NCBI GenBank assembly: GCA_933228675.1
Contig: OW121744.1
Coordinates: forward strand, 100,138,813-100,202,812
Reading direction: 5' to 3'
DNA length: 64,000 bases
Source of the DNA: Stomorhina lunata
Lineage: Eukaryota; Arthropoda; Insecta; Diptera; Rhiniidae
The stretch's first letter is position 1. Each line of letters begins with the position of its first letter. Below the pieces are notes generated by a model. That model saw only the letters and a list, made by a program, of their open reading frames with translations, was not told where the DNA came from and made no database searches. Position numbers and translations under genes: made by a program. This document shows positions 46,421 through 58,336 of this stretch, piece by piece.

Positions 46421-47997
46421 CTACACTTTAGTTACCTTCAAATATATACCCTCCGCGGGACTACATAAAAAGTTTTTCTTATTAAATTTCATGGGAATTT
46501 GAGTCTTTTCACAAACCGAAAATTTGAAGTTCTGCAAAAGCACAGCCAAGCCTACCAAAGCCTGCATTTTACCAAAACGCATACCAATACAAATACGAGG
46601 ACCTTCACCGAAGGGTATATGTAAAACAGAATCACGTTCGGCTACTTTTTCGGCAGAGAAATGATCGGGATCGAAGACATTGGGATTGGGATAGTAGCGT
46701 TCATCGCGATGTATGGCACTGGCGGGTATTAAGACAATCATGTCTTTTTTGATAACATATTTGGGATGACCAGGTACGGGGTAATCCTCGGAGGCATAGC
46801 GGGTCAGCAAAGGTACCACGGTGTACAAGCGTAGAGTTTCTGAAAATTTAAAGATTTAATAAAGATTTTAAAGAATTTTCTTAAACAAAATTATAACTAA
46901 CCTTGTATAATTTGCTCCAAGTAGACCAATTCCTTCATGGCTTCATAGCTAAATTCTTGATTATGTCTCTCCAAAACTTCCAATATCTCCTCACGGGCCT
47001 TTTGCTGCAAATCCTCGCGTTGAGCCAATTCGTACAAAGCAAAACCCATGGTCGTAGAGGAAGTCTCAAAACCGGCCACCAAAAATACAAAAGCCTGAGC
47101 CGCTATTTCCTCTAAACTTAAACTGGTCAATTCTTCACCCGACTCCGATTTCATTAGTTTATTATTTTTCAAATCTATTAACATGTCCATGAAATCATTA
47201 CGTCTCACATTATTTTCCTCACGATATTTCACTGTTTCTCGGACAATACCCATGAAATAGTCCTCGACATCTTGTAAGGTTTCCTTCATATGCAACTTCT
47301 TAGCCAATTGAGGAAAACTCAAGCGAAAAGCTATACCCAATTGACCATGACGCTGTTCAATCAGGGACTTACGACCCATCATGCGAAATTGGTTATTGGG
47401 ATCTTTTAAACTGCTCATTTCCAAACCAAAAGCACAATTGCCTATAACATCGGTAGTATAACGGGCCATTAAATCGGTTACCTCAATAATGGGACTTTCC
47501 TTTGACTCCTTGCCAAAAACATTAACAAACTCTTTGCTTATTTTGACAATAATGGGGTACATGTTCTTCATTTTTCCCGATGTAAAAGTGGGTGATAGTT
47601 TAGTGCGCATATTACGCCACTTCTGACCCTCCAAATTGAATAACATGCCCGTCAGGGGATCATCTTCCTCATTCACAAACATACCACGATCGGTAAACTT
47701 GGTAAAATCCTTAATCATGATCAGCTTCAAAAGTGCAGGATCAAGTATAAAAACCGAAGGTCTGAAGAACCAATAGAACCCAGCAAAAGGTCCCGAATTT
47801 TTATGTTTATTATAGAAATCATTCCAGACATCCATAAAAGATCTTTTACTGCCTACACCGGTAACATTTCCCAAGAACAAAGTGGGCTCATCACAGGCTA
47901 TATCCAATTTTTGCCAATAACTATAAGTTTTTAGTAATTTATTATAGAAATATGCCAACAAGGCTAACAAACATATAATTAAGATCGCAGAGATCAT
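46421..47997 (-). CDS. Cytochrome P450, CYP6 family (CYP6A-like), complete, unusual haem loop
   Basis: Exon 1 is 47997-46902 and exon 2 is 46839-46421, with a 62-base intron (CAAG|GTTAGT ... CAG|AAACT), predicting 504 aa. The anchor is residues 1-18, C-helix WRNMR, I-helix LVAGFETSST, and ETLR is at 366-369. The haem loop is FGEGPRICIG: the residue just before the ligand Cys (about 449) is Ile where every other copy here has Asn. The FxxGxRxCxG consensus is kept, so haem binding is expected. A stretch of about 50 residues (HMKETLQDVEDYFMGIVRET to KNNKLMKSE) is identical to the P450 at 56695-58280, while the flanking sequence differs, which suggests gene conversion. The frame is intact. Confidence 0.96.
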
Positions 47998-48064
47998 TTT
48001 TCTAATTTGAATTTAATTAAACTTTCCAATAGTAACCAGTTTTTTTCTCAATTTTTAAACACAA

Positions 48065-48098
48065 CCTATACGATCACTTTCTGCTTACAAACTAAATC
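48065..48098 (-). promoter_or_regulatory. Start-site block of the P450 at 46421-47997
   Basis: The minus strand reads TTTAGTTTGTAAGCAG then AAAGTGATCGTATAGG; the Inr A is at 48093, 96 bases from the ATG. It aligns with the block at 38535-38566 without gaps. No convincing TATA box was found. Confidence 0.5.
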
Positions 48099-48419
48099 AT
48101 TAGCGAGCTTTGTCGGTATTAAATTAACATCATTTGAAAAGCTTTTTCATAAGTTATCTTAATAAGTGAGAGACAGAGAGTGTGTGATCATAACTGATCA
48201 GGCCTGCCAGATTTGCCGATTTATTGCCATTTTGGCGGTTTTTGACCTCAAAAATACTGAAGTGCCGATTTTGCCAGAAAATTTCAGGTTTTTGAACTTA
48301 TCTTGAAAACAAACTAAACATGATATAACACATATGACAAAAACAGGAGTAGGCAGCCCATAGCACCAGTAGCCGATGAATTTTATATAATTTTCTTCAA
48401 TAAAAATATTTGTATATTC

Positions 48420-51400
48420 AAAAGTTTTCAAATCTACTATAGAAAAATTTTTGATAAAAAGATTTTCAATAGAAAAATATTTTGATGAAAAAAATTTTCT
48501 TTCAAAAAATTTTTTATAGAAAAATTTTTGATGAAAAAAATTTTCTATAGAAAAGTTTTTGATAAAAAAATTTTCTATAGAAAAGTTTTTGATAAAAAAA
48601 ATTTTCAATAGAAAAGTTTTTGCTAAAAAAAAATTTCTATAGAAAAGTTTTTGCTAAAAAAATTTTCTATAGAATAGTTGTTGATAAAAAAATTTTCTAT
48701 AGAAAAGTTTTTGATAAAAAAAAAAATTTTATATAAAAAAATGTTTAATAAAAAAATTTTCTATAGAAAAATTTTAGATAAAAAAAATTTCTATAGAAAA
48801 ATTTTAGATAAAAAAAATTTCTATGAAAAATATTAGATAAAAAAATTTTCTGTAGAAAAATTTTTGATAAAAAAATTTTCCATAGAAAAATTTTTGATAA
48901 AAATATTTTCTATAGAAAAATGTTTGATAAAAAAATTTTCTATAGAAAAATTTTTGATAAAAAAATTTTCTATAGAAAAATTTTTGATAAAAAAATTTTC
49001 TATAGAAAAATTTTTCATAAACAAATTTTCTATAGAAAAATTTTTGATAAAAAAATTTTCTATAGAAAAATTTTTGATAAAAAAATTTTCTATAGAAAAA
49101 TTTTCAATAAAAAAATTTTCTATGAAAGATTTTTGATAAAAAAAATTTTCCATAGAAAAATTTTTGATAAAATCATTTTCTATAAAAAAATTTTTGATAA
49201 AAATATTTTCTATAGAAAAATTTTTGATAAAAAAATTTTCTATAGAAAAGTTTTTGATAAAAAAATTTTTTATAGGAAAATTTTTAATAAAAAAATTTTT
49301 TATAGAAAAATTTTTGATAAAAAACTTGTTTATAGATTTTCTATAGAAATATTTTTGACAAAAACATTTTCTATAGAAAAATTTTTGATAAAACAAATTT
49401 CTATACAAAAGTTTTTGATAAAAAAATTTTCTATAGAAAAATTTTTGATTAAAAATTTTTCTATAGAAAAATTTTTGATTCAAAATTTTTCTATAGAAAA
49501 ATTTTTGATAAAAAAATTTTCTATAGAAAAATTTTTGATAAAAAAATTTTCTATAGAAAAATTTTTGATAAAAAAATAAAAAAATTTTCTTTAGAAAAAT
49601 TTTTGATCAAAAAATTTTCTATAGAATAATTTTTGATAAAATTATTTTCTTTAGAAAAATTTTTGATCAAAAGATTTTCTATAGAAAAATTTTTGATAAA
49701 AAAGTTTCTATAGAAAAATTTTTGATAAAAATATTTAAAAAAAAATTTCTATAGAGAAATTTTTAATAGAAAAATTTTCTATAGAAAAATTTTTGATAAA
49801 AAAATTTTCTATAGAAAACTTTTTGATAAAAAAAAATTCTATGGAAAACTTTTTGATAAACTAATTTTCTATAGAAAAATGTTTGATAAAAAAATTATTT
49901 ATAAAAATATTTTCTATAGAAAAATTTTTGATGAAAAAATTTTCTATAGAAAAATTTTTGATAAAAAAAATTTCTATAGACACATTTTTGATAAAAAAAA
50001 TTTTCTATAGAAAAGTTTTTGATAAAAAAAATTTCTATAGAAAACTTTTTGATAAAAAAAAATTCTATAGAAAACTTTTTGATAAACTAATTTTCTATAG
50101 AAAAATGTTTGATAAAAAAATTATTTATAAAAATATTTTCTATAGAAAAATTTTTGATAAAAAATTTTTGTATAGAAAAATTTTTAAAAAAATTTCTATA
50201 GAAAAATTTTTGATAAAAAAAATTTTCTATGAAAGATTTTTGATAAAAAAATTTTCCATAGAAAAATTTTTGATAAAAAAATTTTTCTATAGAAAAATTT
50301 TTGAAATAAAAATTTCTATGGAAAAATTTTTGATAAAAAAAAATTTTCTATGAAAGATTTTTGATAAAAAAATTTTCCATAGAAAAATTTTTGATAAAAA
50401 TATTTTCTATAGATAAATTTTTGATTAAAAAATTTTCTATAGAAAAGTTTTTGATAAAAAAAATTTTCTATAGAAAAATTTTTCATAAACAAATTTTCTA
50501 TAGAAAAATTTTTGATTAAAAAATTTTCTATGGAAAAATTTTTGATAAAAAAATTTTCTATAGAAAAATTTTCGGTAAAAAAATTTTCTATGAAAGATTT
50601 TTGATAAAAAAATTTTCCATAGAAAAATTTTTGATAAAATCATTTTCTATAGAAAAATTGTTGATAAAAAAATTTTCTATAGAAAAGTTTTTGATAAAAA
50701 AATTTTCTATAAAAAAATTTTTCATAAAAAAATTTTCTATAGAAAAATTTTTGATAAAAAAAATTATCTATGAAAATATTTTCTATAGAAAAATTATTGA
50801 TGAAAAAATTTTCTATAGAAAAATTTTTGATAAAAAAAATTTTCTATAGAAAAATTATTGATAAAAAAATTTCGATAGAAAACTTATTGATAAAAAAATT
50901 TCTATACAAAAGTTTTTGTTTATAATATTTTGATAATTTTTTATAGAAAAATTTTCTATAAAAAAATTTTTGATAACGAAATTTTATATAGAAAAATATT
51001 TGATGAAAAAGAAAGCAAAGAAAAATATTTAATGAAAAAATTTTCTATAGAAAAATTTTTGATAAACTAATTTTCTATAGAAAAATGTTTGATAAAAAAA
51101 TTATCTATAAAAATATTTTCTATAGAAAAATTTTTGATAAAAAATTTTCTATAGAAAAATTTTGATAAAAAAATTTTCTATAGAAACATTTTTAATAAAA
51201 AAATTTTCTATAGAAAAATTTTTGATAAAAAAAATTTTCTATAGAAAAATTTTTGATAAAAAAAATTTTCTATAGAAAAATTTTTGATAAAAAAATTTGT
51301 AATTGAAAAATTTTTTATAAAAAAATTTTTAATAGAAAAATTTTTGATAAAAAAATTTTTAATAGAAAAATGTTTGATAAAAGGATTTTCTATAGAAAAA

Positions 51401-51690
51401 TATTTGATGAGAAGATTTTCTATAGATAAATATTTGATGAAAAAGATTTTCTATAAAAAATTTTTGATAAAAAAAATTTTCTATAGAAAAGTTTTTGATA
51501 AAGAAATTTTCTATAGAAAAGTTTTTGATAAAAAAATTTTCTATAGAAAAATTGATTAAAAGATTTTCTGTAGAAAACTTTTTGATAAAAAAATTTTCTA
51601 TAGAAAAATTTTTGATAAAAGGATTTTCTATAGAAAAATATTTGATGGAAAGATTTTCTATGGAAAAATATATGATAAAAAAATTGTATT
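48420..51690. repeat. 30-bp minisatellite array with CTATAG palindrome
   Basis: More than 100 copies of a unit of about 30 bp, roughly GATAAAAAAATTTTCTATAG then AAAAATTTTT, with many single-base changes and runs of variant units. Some blocks recur: the stretch around GATAAACTAATTTTC and ATTATTTATAAAAATA occurs near 49857-49912, 50085-50135 and 51060-51115. A period divisible by three yields open frames of up to 219 codons on both strands; they are repeat artefacts. It lies in the spacer between two P450s. Confidence 0.95.
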
Positions 51691-51794
51691 TTTAGTTCTG
51701 TTCTCTTTATCTAAAATTGTTAATAATTTTTTAGACTTACTTCTTCAAATTAAAGCTTTCCAAACAAAATTTTTACAGACTTTTATTAGGGGTT

Positions 51795-52240
51795 TAGTCT
51801 ACAGATCGTCAAAATTGGTCCATTATTTATGGTATCTCCCATAGGTCCCACTTCCCGATATTGACAAATATCAACATGAAATTTAAAACAAATATTGCTT
51901 ATTAAAACTAAAATCATTGTACCAAAATCGGTCCACATTTGACCATAGCTCCCATACAAATTCTTCTTTAAAAACGCACTAAATGAGACAAAAATCACTA
52001 AAACGCTCGTAAATCTAAAGATAATGAGAATTTTTAGTTAATTTTTGTGTACATAATTTTTGTAACAACTGTAATCAATCTGATAAATTTCAAGATAATC
52101 TGTCCACATTTGACCCTAGCTCTCATATAAGTCCAAATGTTGGTATGATAGCAAAATTTAGCAAATGTTTTTTTTTGTACAGGAAAAAGAACACCTTTGA
52201 GCTTAATGGTGAGGGTTATCGTTAGAACTTTTTTCAAAAT
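51795..52240. repeat. Dispersed repeat related to 16556-17050
   Basis: Shares GGTCCATTATTTATGGTA, CTCCCATAGGTCC.ACTTCCCG, CACATTTGACCATAGCTCCC and GGAAAAAGAACACCTTTGA with the interior of the transposon at 16194-17318, in the same orientation. Function unknown. 52250-52880 holds nothing further that I can name. Confidence 0.75.
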
Positions 52241-52899
52241 AAACTTTAAAGTCCAAAATCTCTATTCCGGGAATGTAGTCCTTTGGGAGTAATCCGAAAT
52301 ATTGATCCAATTTGTGACCTATAGGGATTATTTTGTACCAAAAAAAATGATTGTTCCTAATTTTATTTATATATCGATTTAAGAAAGTTATTATGAGTTG
52401 ATATGTTTAGTAAAAGGAGGGTGTCGGAGTTATATTTCAATATGGAAAAAGTAAAAAAGATTCTACAATTTAATTCAGATAAACTAAAATTTCATAAATT
52501 AATAAAAAATTTTAGTATTTGGCTATATTTATTATATATTTTTGGTTACTTTGAAAACCCCGATTTTTTTGCCGATTTTAAAAAATTTACTGCCAATAGT
52601 GCCGGGTTTTTTACGAAAAATTTCTGGCAGCCCTGCAACTGAATGATAATAACAGCCAATTATTGAGAGAAAAACAAAGCAAACAACTTCTAAGTTCAAG
52701 GTTAATTTAAGTTTCAAATTTCAAAACAATTCAGCGGTTTTTAATGAAAGTTTAGAAAACTTTTCTATTAAGAGTCAATCGGTTATATTTTATTCAAAAC
52801 TGTTCAAATTTCCTACAAAAAAACTGTATTTTTTTTTAATTTCCTAAAGAAAAATTTTCGGTTGCTTTTCAAAAACAAGTAGTGATGCTATGTCAGAGC

Positions 52900-53790
52900 T
52901 GATACTGCAAGATCTTCGGGCAACTTATAGCGAAATTAGGGCAAAATTATCATGGGAGGGTGACCAGTCTAGTTGATAAAGATAGCCAAGAAAGGTGTCG
53001 GATTTATAGTGTATTAAGGTATACAAAAGCTCAGAGTGGTCACCCTCGAGATCTAACAATTCTTCTTCTTCTGATATCCTTGAATCCCAGTGAAGCATAG
53101 GCCTCAGCCTTTTTTTATATCGGACTCTATTGCGAGGTGTTAGGCATACGTCATTCCAAGAATAACTTGTTGCTTGCAACTCCGCATCAATTGACTTTCT
53201 CCACGTTCTAGAAGGTACACTGATACGTCAGCCTCTTCCCTGTGGATTCCAACGAAAAGCTTGTCGAGCAATGTTGGTAATTGGCCTTTGAAGTGCGTTA
53301 AGAGATCGTTACTTATGCTGTTCGGCCACCGTATATTAAGAATTTGCCGTAAGCATTTATTTGCAAAGGTTTGCAAGCGCTTATCGATGGAATTTGTGCG
53401 ATTCCAGGTCTCGCGGCCGTAATACAGGATGAACTTGACATTCGAGTTGTATATTCGTAATTTCTTTGTTGTGGATTCTTCTTCTGTTGTCCTTAACTCC
53501 CAGTGTAGCACAGGGCTTCAAACATCCTTTTATATCGGACTCTATTGCGAGTTGTTAGGCATACCTCATTCGAAGAAAAGCTTGCTGCTTACAACTGCTC
53601 GTCAATTAACCTTCTCCACATTTTAACAGATGCACCAAAACGACGACCTCTATCCTGTGGTCTTCGAAATGTGTGGCCTATCCATCGCCATTTCCGTTGA
53701 CGTATTTAGTTGATTTTCGCGCTAAGTAGATCTTCATTTCGTCTGCGCCTATCGATGGCATTAGTACCCCAGTAAAACTTTTCATTACTA
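52900..53790 (-). mobile_element. Non-LTR retrotransposon remnant, duplicated reverse transcriptase tail
   Basis: The minus-strand frame at 53511-53140 reads the C-terminal part of a LINE reverse transcriptase: VKFILYYGRETW, RLQTFANKCLRQILNIRWP and a degenerate zinc-knuckle-like end. The following 3' segment (GACTCTATTGCGAG.TGTTAG, near 53125 and 53540) occurs twice, about 415 bp apart, so the tail was tandemly duplicated. A short piece of the same element recurs near 55025-55100 (GATGGACTTGACATTCGAGT). All copies are broken. Confidence 0.75.
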
Positions 53791-53997
53791 AATAATGAGT
53801 TAAACAGTTAAACTATTGAACACGAACTACTTACTCATTCGCTGTTTAAGTCATTACATTAACATGGGGATGTCATTGGAGGCAAGTACTTACCAATTGC
53901 AGAAAAGTAATGACTTGGGTAAGCAATTTGAAAGCAACAACTTTTTTGTTGTTGTTTTATTAAAAACATATATTTTTAAACGAAATACAAAATTTTT

Positions 53998-54073
53998 TTT
54001 TATGATCCCATGGGGGCTCGAACCCAGACCCTCCGACTGCTAGGCAGAGACTCTTCCACTGAGCTACTTCATA
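53998..54073 (-). tRNA. tRNA-like relic (probable tRNA pseudogene or SINE head)
   Basis: The minus strand has an A-box-like TAGCTCAGTGGAAGAG, an anticodon-like loop CTAGCAG and a B-box GGGTTCGAGCCCC. A D-stem GCTC/GAGT can form and the loop would give anticodon AGC. The T-stem pairs over only about three bases, the anticodon stem has a mismatch, and the acceptor ends do not pair fully. A poly-A stretch follows on the minus strand. I read it as a derived sequence rather than a working tRNA. Confidence 0.35.
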
Positions 54074-54299
54074 TGTTGAAAACTCAGCAGCTTATAATTA
54101 ATATAAACAATTTTTATTTTTAGATCCAAAAACATGTAAAAATAACTTTGTTTTTCCCTGCTTTTTTTTGCTTTGTTGTAATTTTTGAAAAAATATTTTT
54201 TTATTTATATTTTTATACGATTTTTTTAATTATTTTAAAACTTTTTTAAAACTTAAACAATTTAAATCTTCTTTTTTGTATAAGTTTTTACATAAGATT

Positions 54300-55530
54300 G
54301 ACTCTTACTTACTTAAATGTTACAACCTGTTAAGGTCAAAGTCCGAGCATATTTTAGAAATCCATGGATTTCGATCTTGTGCGAATATTCTCCAATTTTA
54401 TAGGCCAAGCTTTGAAAAATGTTCCTCTACTTGGTCTTTCTATCGAAGTTTCGGACATCCTCCTCTAACATTAGGTAGTGGGACATTTCAATTCTAATTT
54501 TATCCTCTTCATTGTATTTTTTTTTTTCAAGAGAGGGTTACTAGCCCGTAATCCTAACCCATTTTTATCGATCTTATGGGACAACTCTCGGAACATGTTA
54601 ACTCACAATATTAATGGGTGTTAAACTAGCTCCCCGGGTGATACCATGAGGAGGTGTGTGTCCACAGATAAGTTGGGCTTACCAAGTTAAGACCAATTAG
54701 AATCGTGTTTGGTATTCAACATCCCCTACATAATCAAAATTGACTCATGATGGTATTTTTTCATTAACGTGAGTTAGTTTGATAAAATTTTTTACAGAAG
54801 ATAATGTTTAAGTTCTTAAAATTCAAAAATAATTTAAAAAGACTCTTTTAATAAAAAAAAAAAAACTAAAAAAAATTGTTGCCCTTGGTGGGATTTGAAC
54901 CGTGGCCATTCAGTTTAAATTACCATCTTAATTACAAATAAGTACTTCTGTAATAACTTATTATTTATTCGGATGGTATGTTGTAGTCGTTACAAGGTAA
55001 CCAGTTATCGGAGTACTTGCCATTACCAAAGTTTTGCTGGGACGTTTCCAAGTTCTGCAGCCCTAATACACGATGGACTTGACATTCGAGTTGTAGGTTC
55101 TTAACTTTGTTGTTGTTTTAGGGGATGTTAGATACCAGGCAACGGTTCTGATTGGTCTTAACTTGTTAAGCCCGGACTTTTCTTGGTTATCATTCATCTC
55201 AATTGTAGATACTAACCTCCTCGTAGTATCACCTAGGGAACTAAGCTAACACCCGTAATGTAGAGAGCTAACATGTGCCGCGAGTTCTCTCATAAAAACG
55301 ATACAAATTTGGGTTAGGACGTCGGGCTAGTAACCTAATCCTGAAAAAAAAAACAATTACTAGAGCTAAATTGGAATAAAAACGGTCTCCCTTATGTCAG
55401 CAGAGGATGTCCGAAACTTCGATGGAAAGACCAGGTAAAGGAAAACCTTTTAATCTTTAAATCGAAGCTCTTGGAATACTAAATTTTGCTCGACCTTTGA
55501 CCTTAACAGGTTACCATTTAGGTAAGTAAT
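54300..55530. repeat. Large inverted repeat, ~430-bp arms, ~380-bp spacer
   Basis: The left arm 54300-54735 and right arm 55115-55530 are diverged reverse complements. Matching landmarks: ACAACCTGTTAAGGTCAAAG against CTTTGACCTTAACAGGTTAC; TACTAGCCCGTAATCCTAAC against GTTAGGACGTCGGGCTAGTA; AAGTTAAGACCAATTAGAA against GATTGGTCTTAACTTG; and ACATCCCCTA against TAGGGGATGT. A single related arm lies at 17473-17700. The spacer contains a second tRNA-like piece and retrotransposon debris. A fold-back transposon is the likeliest origin. Confidence 0.75.
54880..54925 (-). tRNA. Partial tRNA-like relic
   Basis: Only the 3' half is visible: minus strand GGCCACGGTTCAAATCCCAC with a B-box and T-arm, ending near AAGGGCAAC, followed by an A/T run. 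No D-arm can be recognised. Probably a SINE or tRNA pseudogene fragment inside the spacer of the large inverted repeat. Confidence 0.3.
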
Positions 55531-55539
55531 TCTTTCTGT

Positions 55540-56690
55540 AGAACGTAGAACGGTAAATTTTTTCAAAAACACTTTGTCGAAATAAGAAATTGCCGAAGGC
55601 GGTTTATTTACAGACATCGTCTTAGATAAGAGAAATTTTGAGCTCTAACAACGTTGTGTTAATGAATTATCCTTGCTTAGGTGCAGGGAACTCTAAGACT
55701 AGTATTATAGCTATCTCCGGTAGTGTTTTCCATTCCAGACAGTCTTTAGAGGGAGTGCTTCACAAAGAACTAATCACCCCTTCTCTTCAACCTGTTACCA
55801 GTTGAACTCGATGTCCCAATCCTACAGTCTTTCTCAATGCTGGCAAGATTGAACTGTGAAGGGTGTTTTGCTTGTTTGGATCACTTATTTTAAGTACTTC
55901 CGATAACCACAAAGCTAAAGGGCGTCTGTTTCTCATATTGGGCGTCCTTGTTTCGACGTCTGCTCCCCAATGGGTAGGCAGTATTTTTATTAACTTGGCA
56001 GTAAGAATAATGTCTTTAAAAATAATGCCCTATGTATCTGGTCAAAGGCTTCGTAATCTCCGGAGACGCAGCTCTTATAGTACCAGTTTCGGACGGTGGT
56101 GAGTAGTGAAACTACAAAAAGCTCACAACTTCGACTACTTAGTTGGAGAGACCTGGTAAAACTAGTATGTCCACGACAGGTTCCAAGGTTAGTTTGGTGA
56201 GGGCACCCAGTCAAACTAACCGACAAACTACTTGTACCAAAAACGCAGGGAGAAAGTCTGCCGAGTTCAGATCTTCCTATTACCAAAAAACTTTACCCAT
56301 AAAAGGTAGTAAAACTTCGGAAGTGCCTTTGTGTTCTACTCCAAGCACTTCTAAAGCCGCAATAGTCAAATCGGATAAAAACTTAGAACTTCCTGAGCGA
56401 ATTGGAATCCCGTACGCTTGTTCGGGTTCCCTTCCAGCATCTTTCCCTAGTTTTTGGATGACACGTATGTAAAAACGGAAGTTTTGGAGATAAGGTACTG
56501 TAATAAACAGAAATAGTGTTTATGCACCAAAATGTTCTGGGTCTTGGTATTGTCCGATCTCGAAATATAAAATTGAACACTTGTATTGTTAAATTAAAAA
56601 TTCAAAATTTTGCTTTTAATTTAATATAAATAGATAAGTTTAATATCAAAGTTCGTTATAATGAGATATTATAATGATTCTTTCAAAAAT
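55540..56690. other. Spacer, no gene recognised
   Basis: Less AT-rich than its surroundings and with ORFs of about 80-110 codons on both strands, but none has a recognisable domain, intron or start context. It is the 3' flank of the next P450. Confidence 0.4.
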
Positions 56691-56694
56691 ATTC

Positions 56695-58280
56695 TTACAA
56701 TTTAGTTACCCTCAAATGTACTCCCCTCTCCGGACTACATAGCAAATTCTTCTTATTATATTTCATTGGGATTTGGGTTTGTTCACAAACCGAAAACTTA
56801 AAATTTTTCAGAAGAACCGCCAAGCCAACTAAAGCCTGCATTTTGCCAAAACGCATACCAATACAATTGCGCGGACCATCACCGAAGGGCATATATAAAA
56901 CCGAATCACGTTGTGCTACTTTTTCGGGGTTGAAGTTATCAGGATTGAAAACATTAGGATTGGGATAGTAGCGTTCATCCCGATGTATAGCACCAGCAGG
57001 TATTAAAACCAACATATCTTTTTTGATAACATATTTAGGATGACCGGGAACGGGGTAATCCTCCGAGGCATAGCGTGTAAGTAAAGGTAAGACGGTGTAT
57101 AAACGTAAGGTTTCTGAAATTATTTAATTAAGAAATTGAAAATGTTATACGCTTCTTTAAAAATTTATTGATTTTTTATCTTACCAGCTATAACCTGATC
57201 CAAATACACCATTTTCTTCATGGCTTCATAGCTAAATTCTTGATTGTGATTCTCTAAGACCTCCAAAATTTCATCTCTTACCTTTTGCTGAATCTCCTGA
57301 TTCTGGGCCAATTCATAGAGAGCAAAGCCCATGGTAGTGGAAGAAGTCTCAAATCCCGCCACCAAAAATACAAAAGCTTGAGCCGCTATTTCCTCAAGCG
57401 TTAAATTCGTCATTTCTTCTCCCGTTTCCGATTTCATTAGTTTATTATTCTTCAAATCTATTAACATATCCATGAAATCATTACGTCTTACATTATTTTC
57501 CTCACGATATTTCACTGTTTCCCTAACAATACCCATGAAATAGTCTTCGACATCTTGTAAGGTTTCCTTCATATGCAATTTTCGTGCTAATTTGGGAAAA
57601 CTGTTGCGAAAGGCAAAACCCCAATCGCCTAACCGCTGCTCGATTAGAGATTTACGTCCCATCATGCGAAATTTATTATTGGGATCTTTCAAACTGCTCA
57701 TTTCCAAGCCAAAGGCACAATTGCCTATAACATCGGTGGTAAAACGGGCCATTAAGTCACCCACCTCGATTATTTCACTTTTCTCTACCTCTTTGCCAAA
57801 AACACTCACAAATTCCCGACTGATCTTGACAATAATCGGAAACATTATTTTCATTTTACCCGAGGTAAAGGTGGGTGATAATTTATTGCGCATATGACGC
57901 CATTTATTGCCTTCCAAAGTAAACAGATTTCCGGTCATGGGATCATCTTCTTCATTCACAAAAATACCACGATCCACAAATTTGCTGAAATCCTTAATCA
58001 TAATCGATTTTAATAAGGCCGGTTCAAGAACGAAGACTGCGGGTGTGAAGAACCAATAGAAACCAGCAAAGGGTCCCGATTTTCTGTGTTTATTATAGTA
58101 ATCTTGCCAAACATCCAAGAAAGATCTTTTACCGCCCACATCGGTAACATTGCCCAGAAATAGCTGGGGCTCATCGCAGGCTATGCCTAAGTTTTGCCAG
58201 TACTTATAACTTAGACGAAATTTGTTAAAGAAATAAGCCAAAATGGCTAAGAGACTTATAATCAAAATTAGGAAAATCAT
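56695..58280 (-). CDS. Cytochrome P450, CYP6 family (CYP6A-like), complete
   Basis: Exon 1 is 58280-57185 and exon 2 is 57113-56695, with a 71-base intron (GCTG|GTAAGA ... CAG|AAACC), predicting 504 aa. The open frame extends upstream to 58346, but that codon is GTG; the ATG at 58280 opens the usual anchor MIFLILIISLLAILAYFFNK (residues 1-20). C-helix WRHMR, I-helix LVAGFETSST, ETLR at 366-369 and FGDGPRNCIG with Cys about 449 are all present. The N-terminal half and the segment FAFRNSFPKLAR resemble the P450 at 36887-38462, while residues from HMKETLQDVEDYF to KLMKSE are identical to the P450 at 46421-47997, so the gene looks mosaic. Confidence 0.96.
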
Positions 58281-58336
58281 TTTTTTTATTACGAGTATAA
58301 TCAAATATGTTCGGTATTTTAGCAAAAGCACCTCCA

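Noticed and set aside
48833..49579. Overlapping ORFs of up to 219 codons on both strands (KIFYRKIFDK, FFIKNFSIEN units)
   Set aside because: Direct product of the 30-bp satellite; open on both strands at once, as expected for a low-complexity repeat.
53998..54073. Functional tRNA-Ala(AGC)
   Set aside because: T-stem and acceptor stem do not pair properly; kept only as a tRNA-like relic.
56143..56472. 109-codon ORF in the spacer 3' of a P450
   Set aside because: No recognisable domain, competing ORFs on the other strand, surrounded by repeat-derived sequence.
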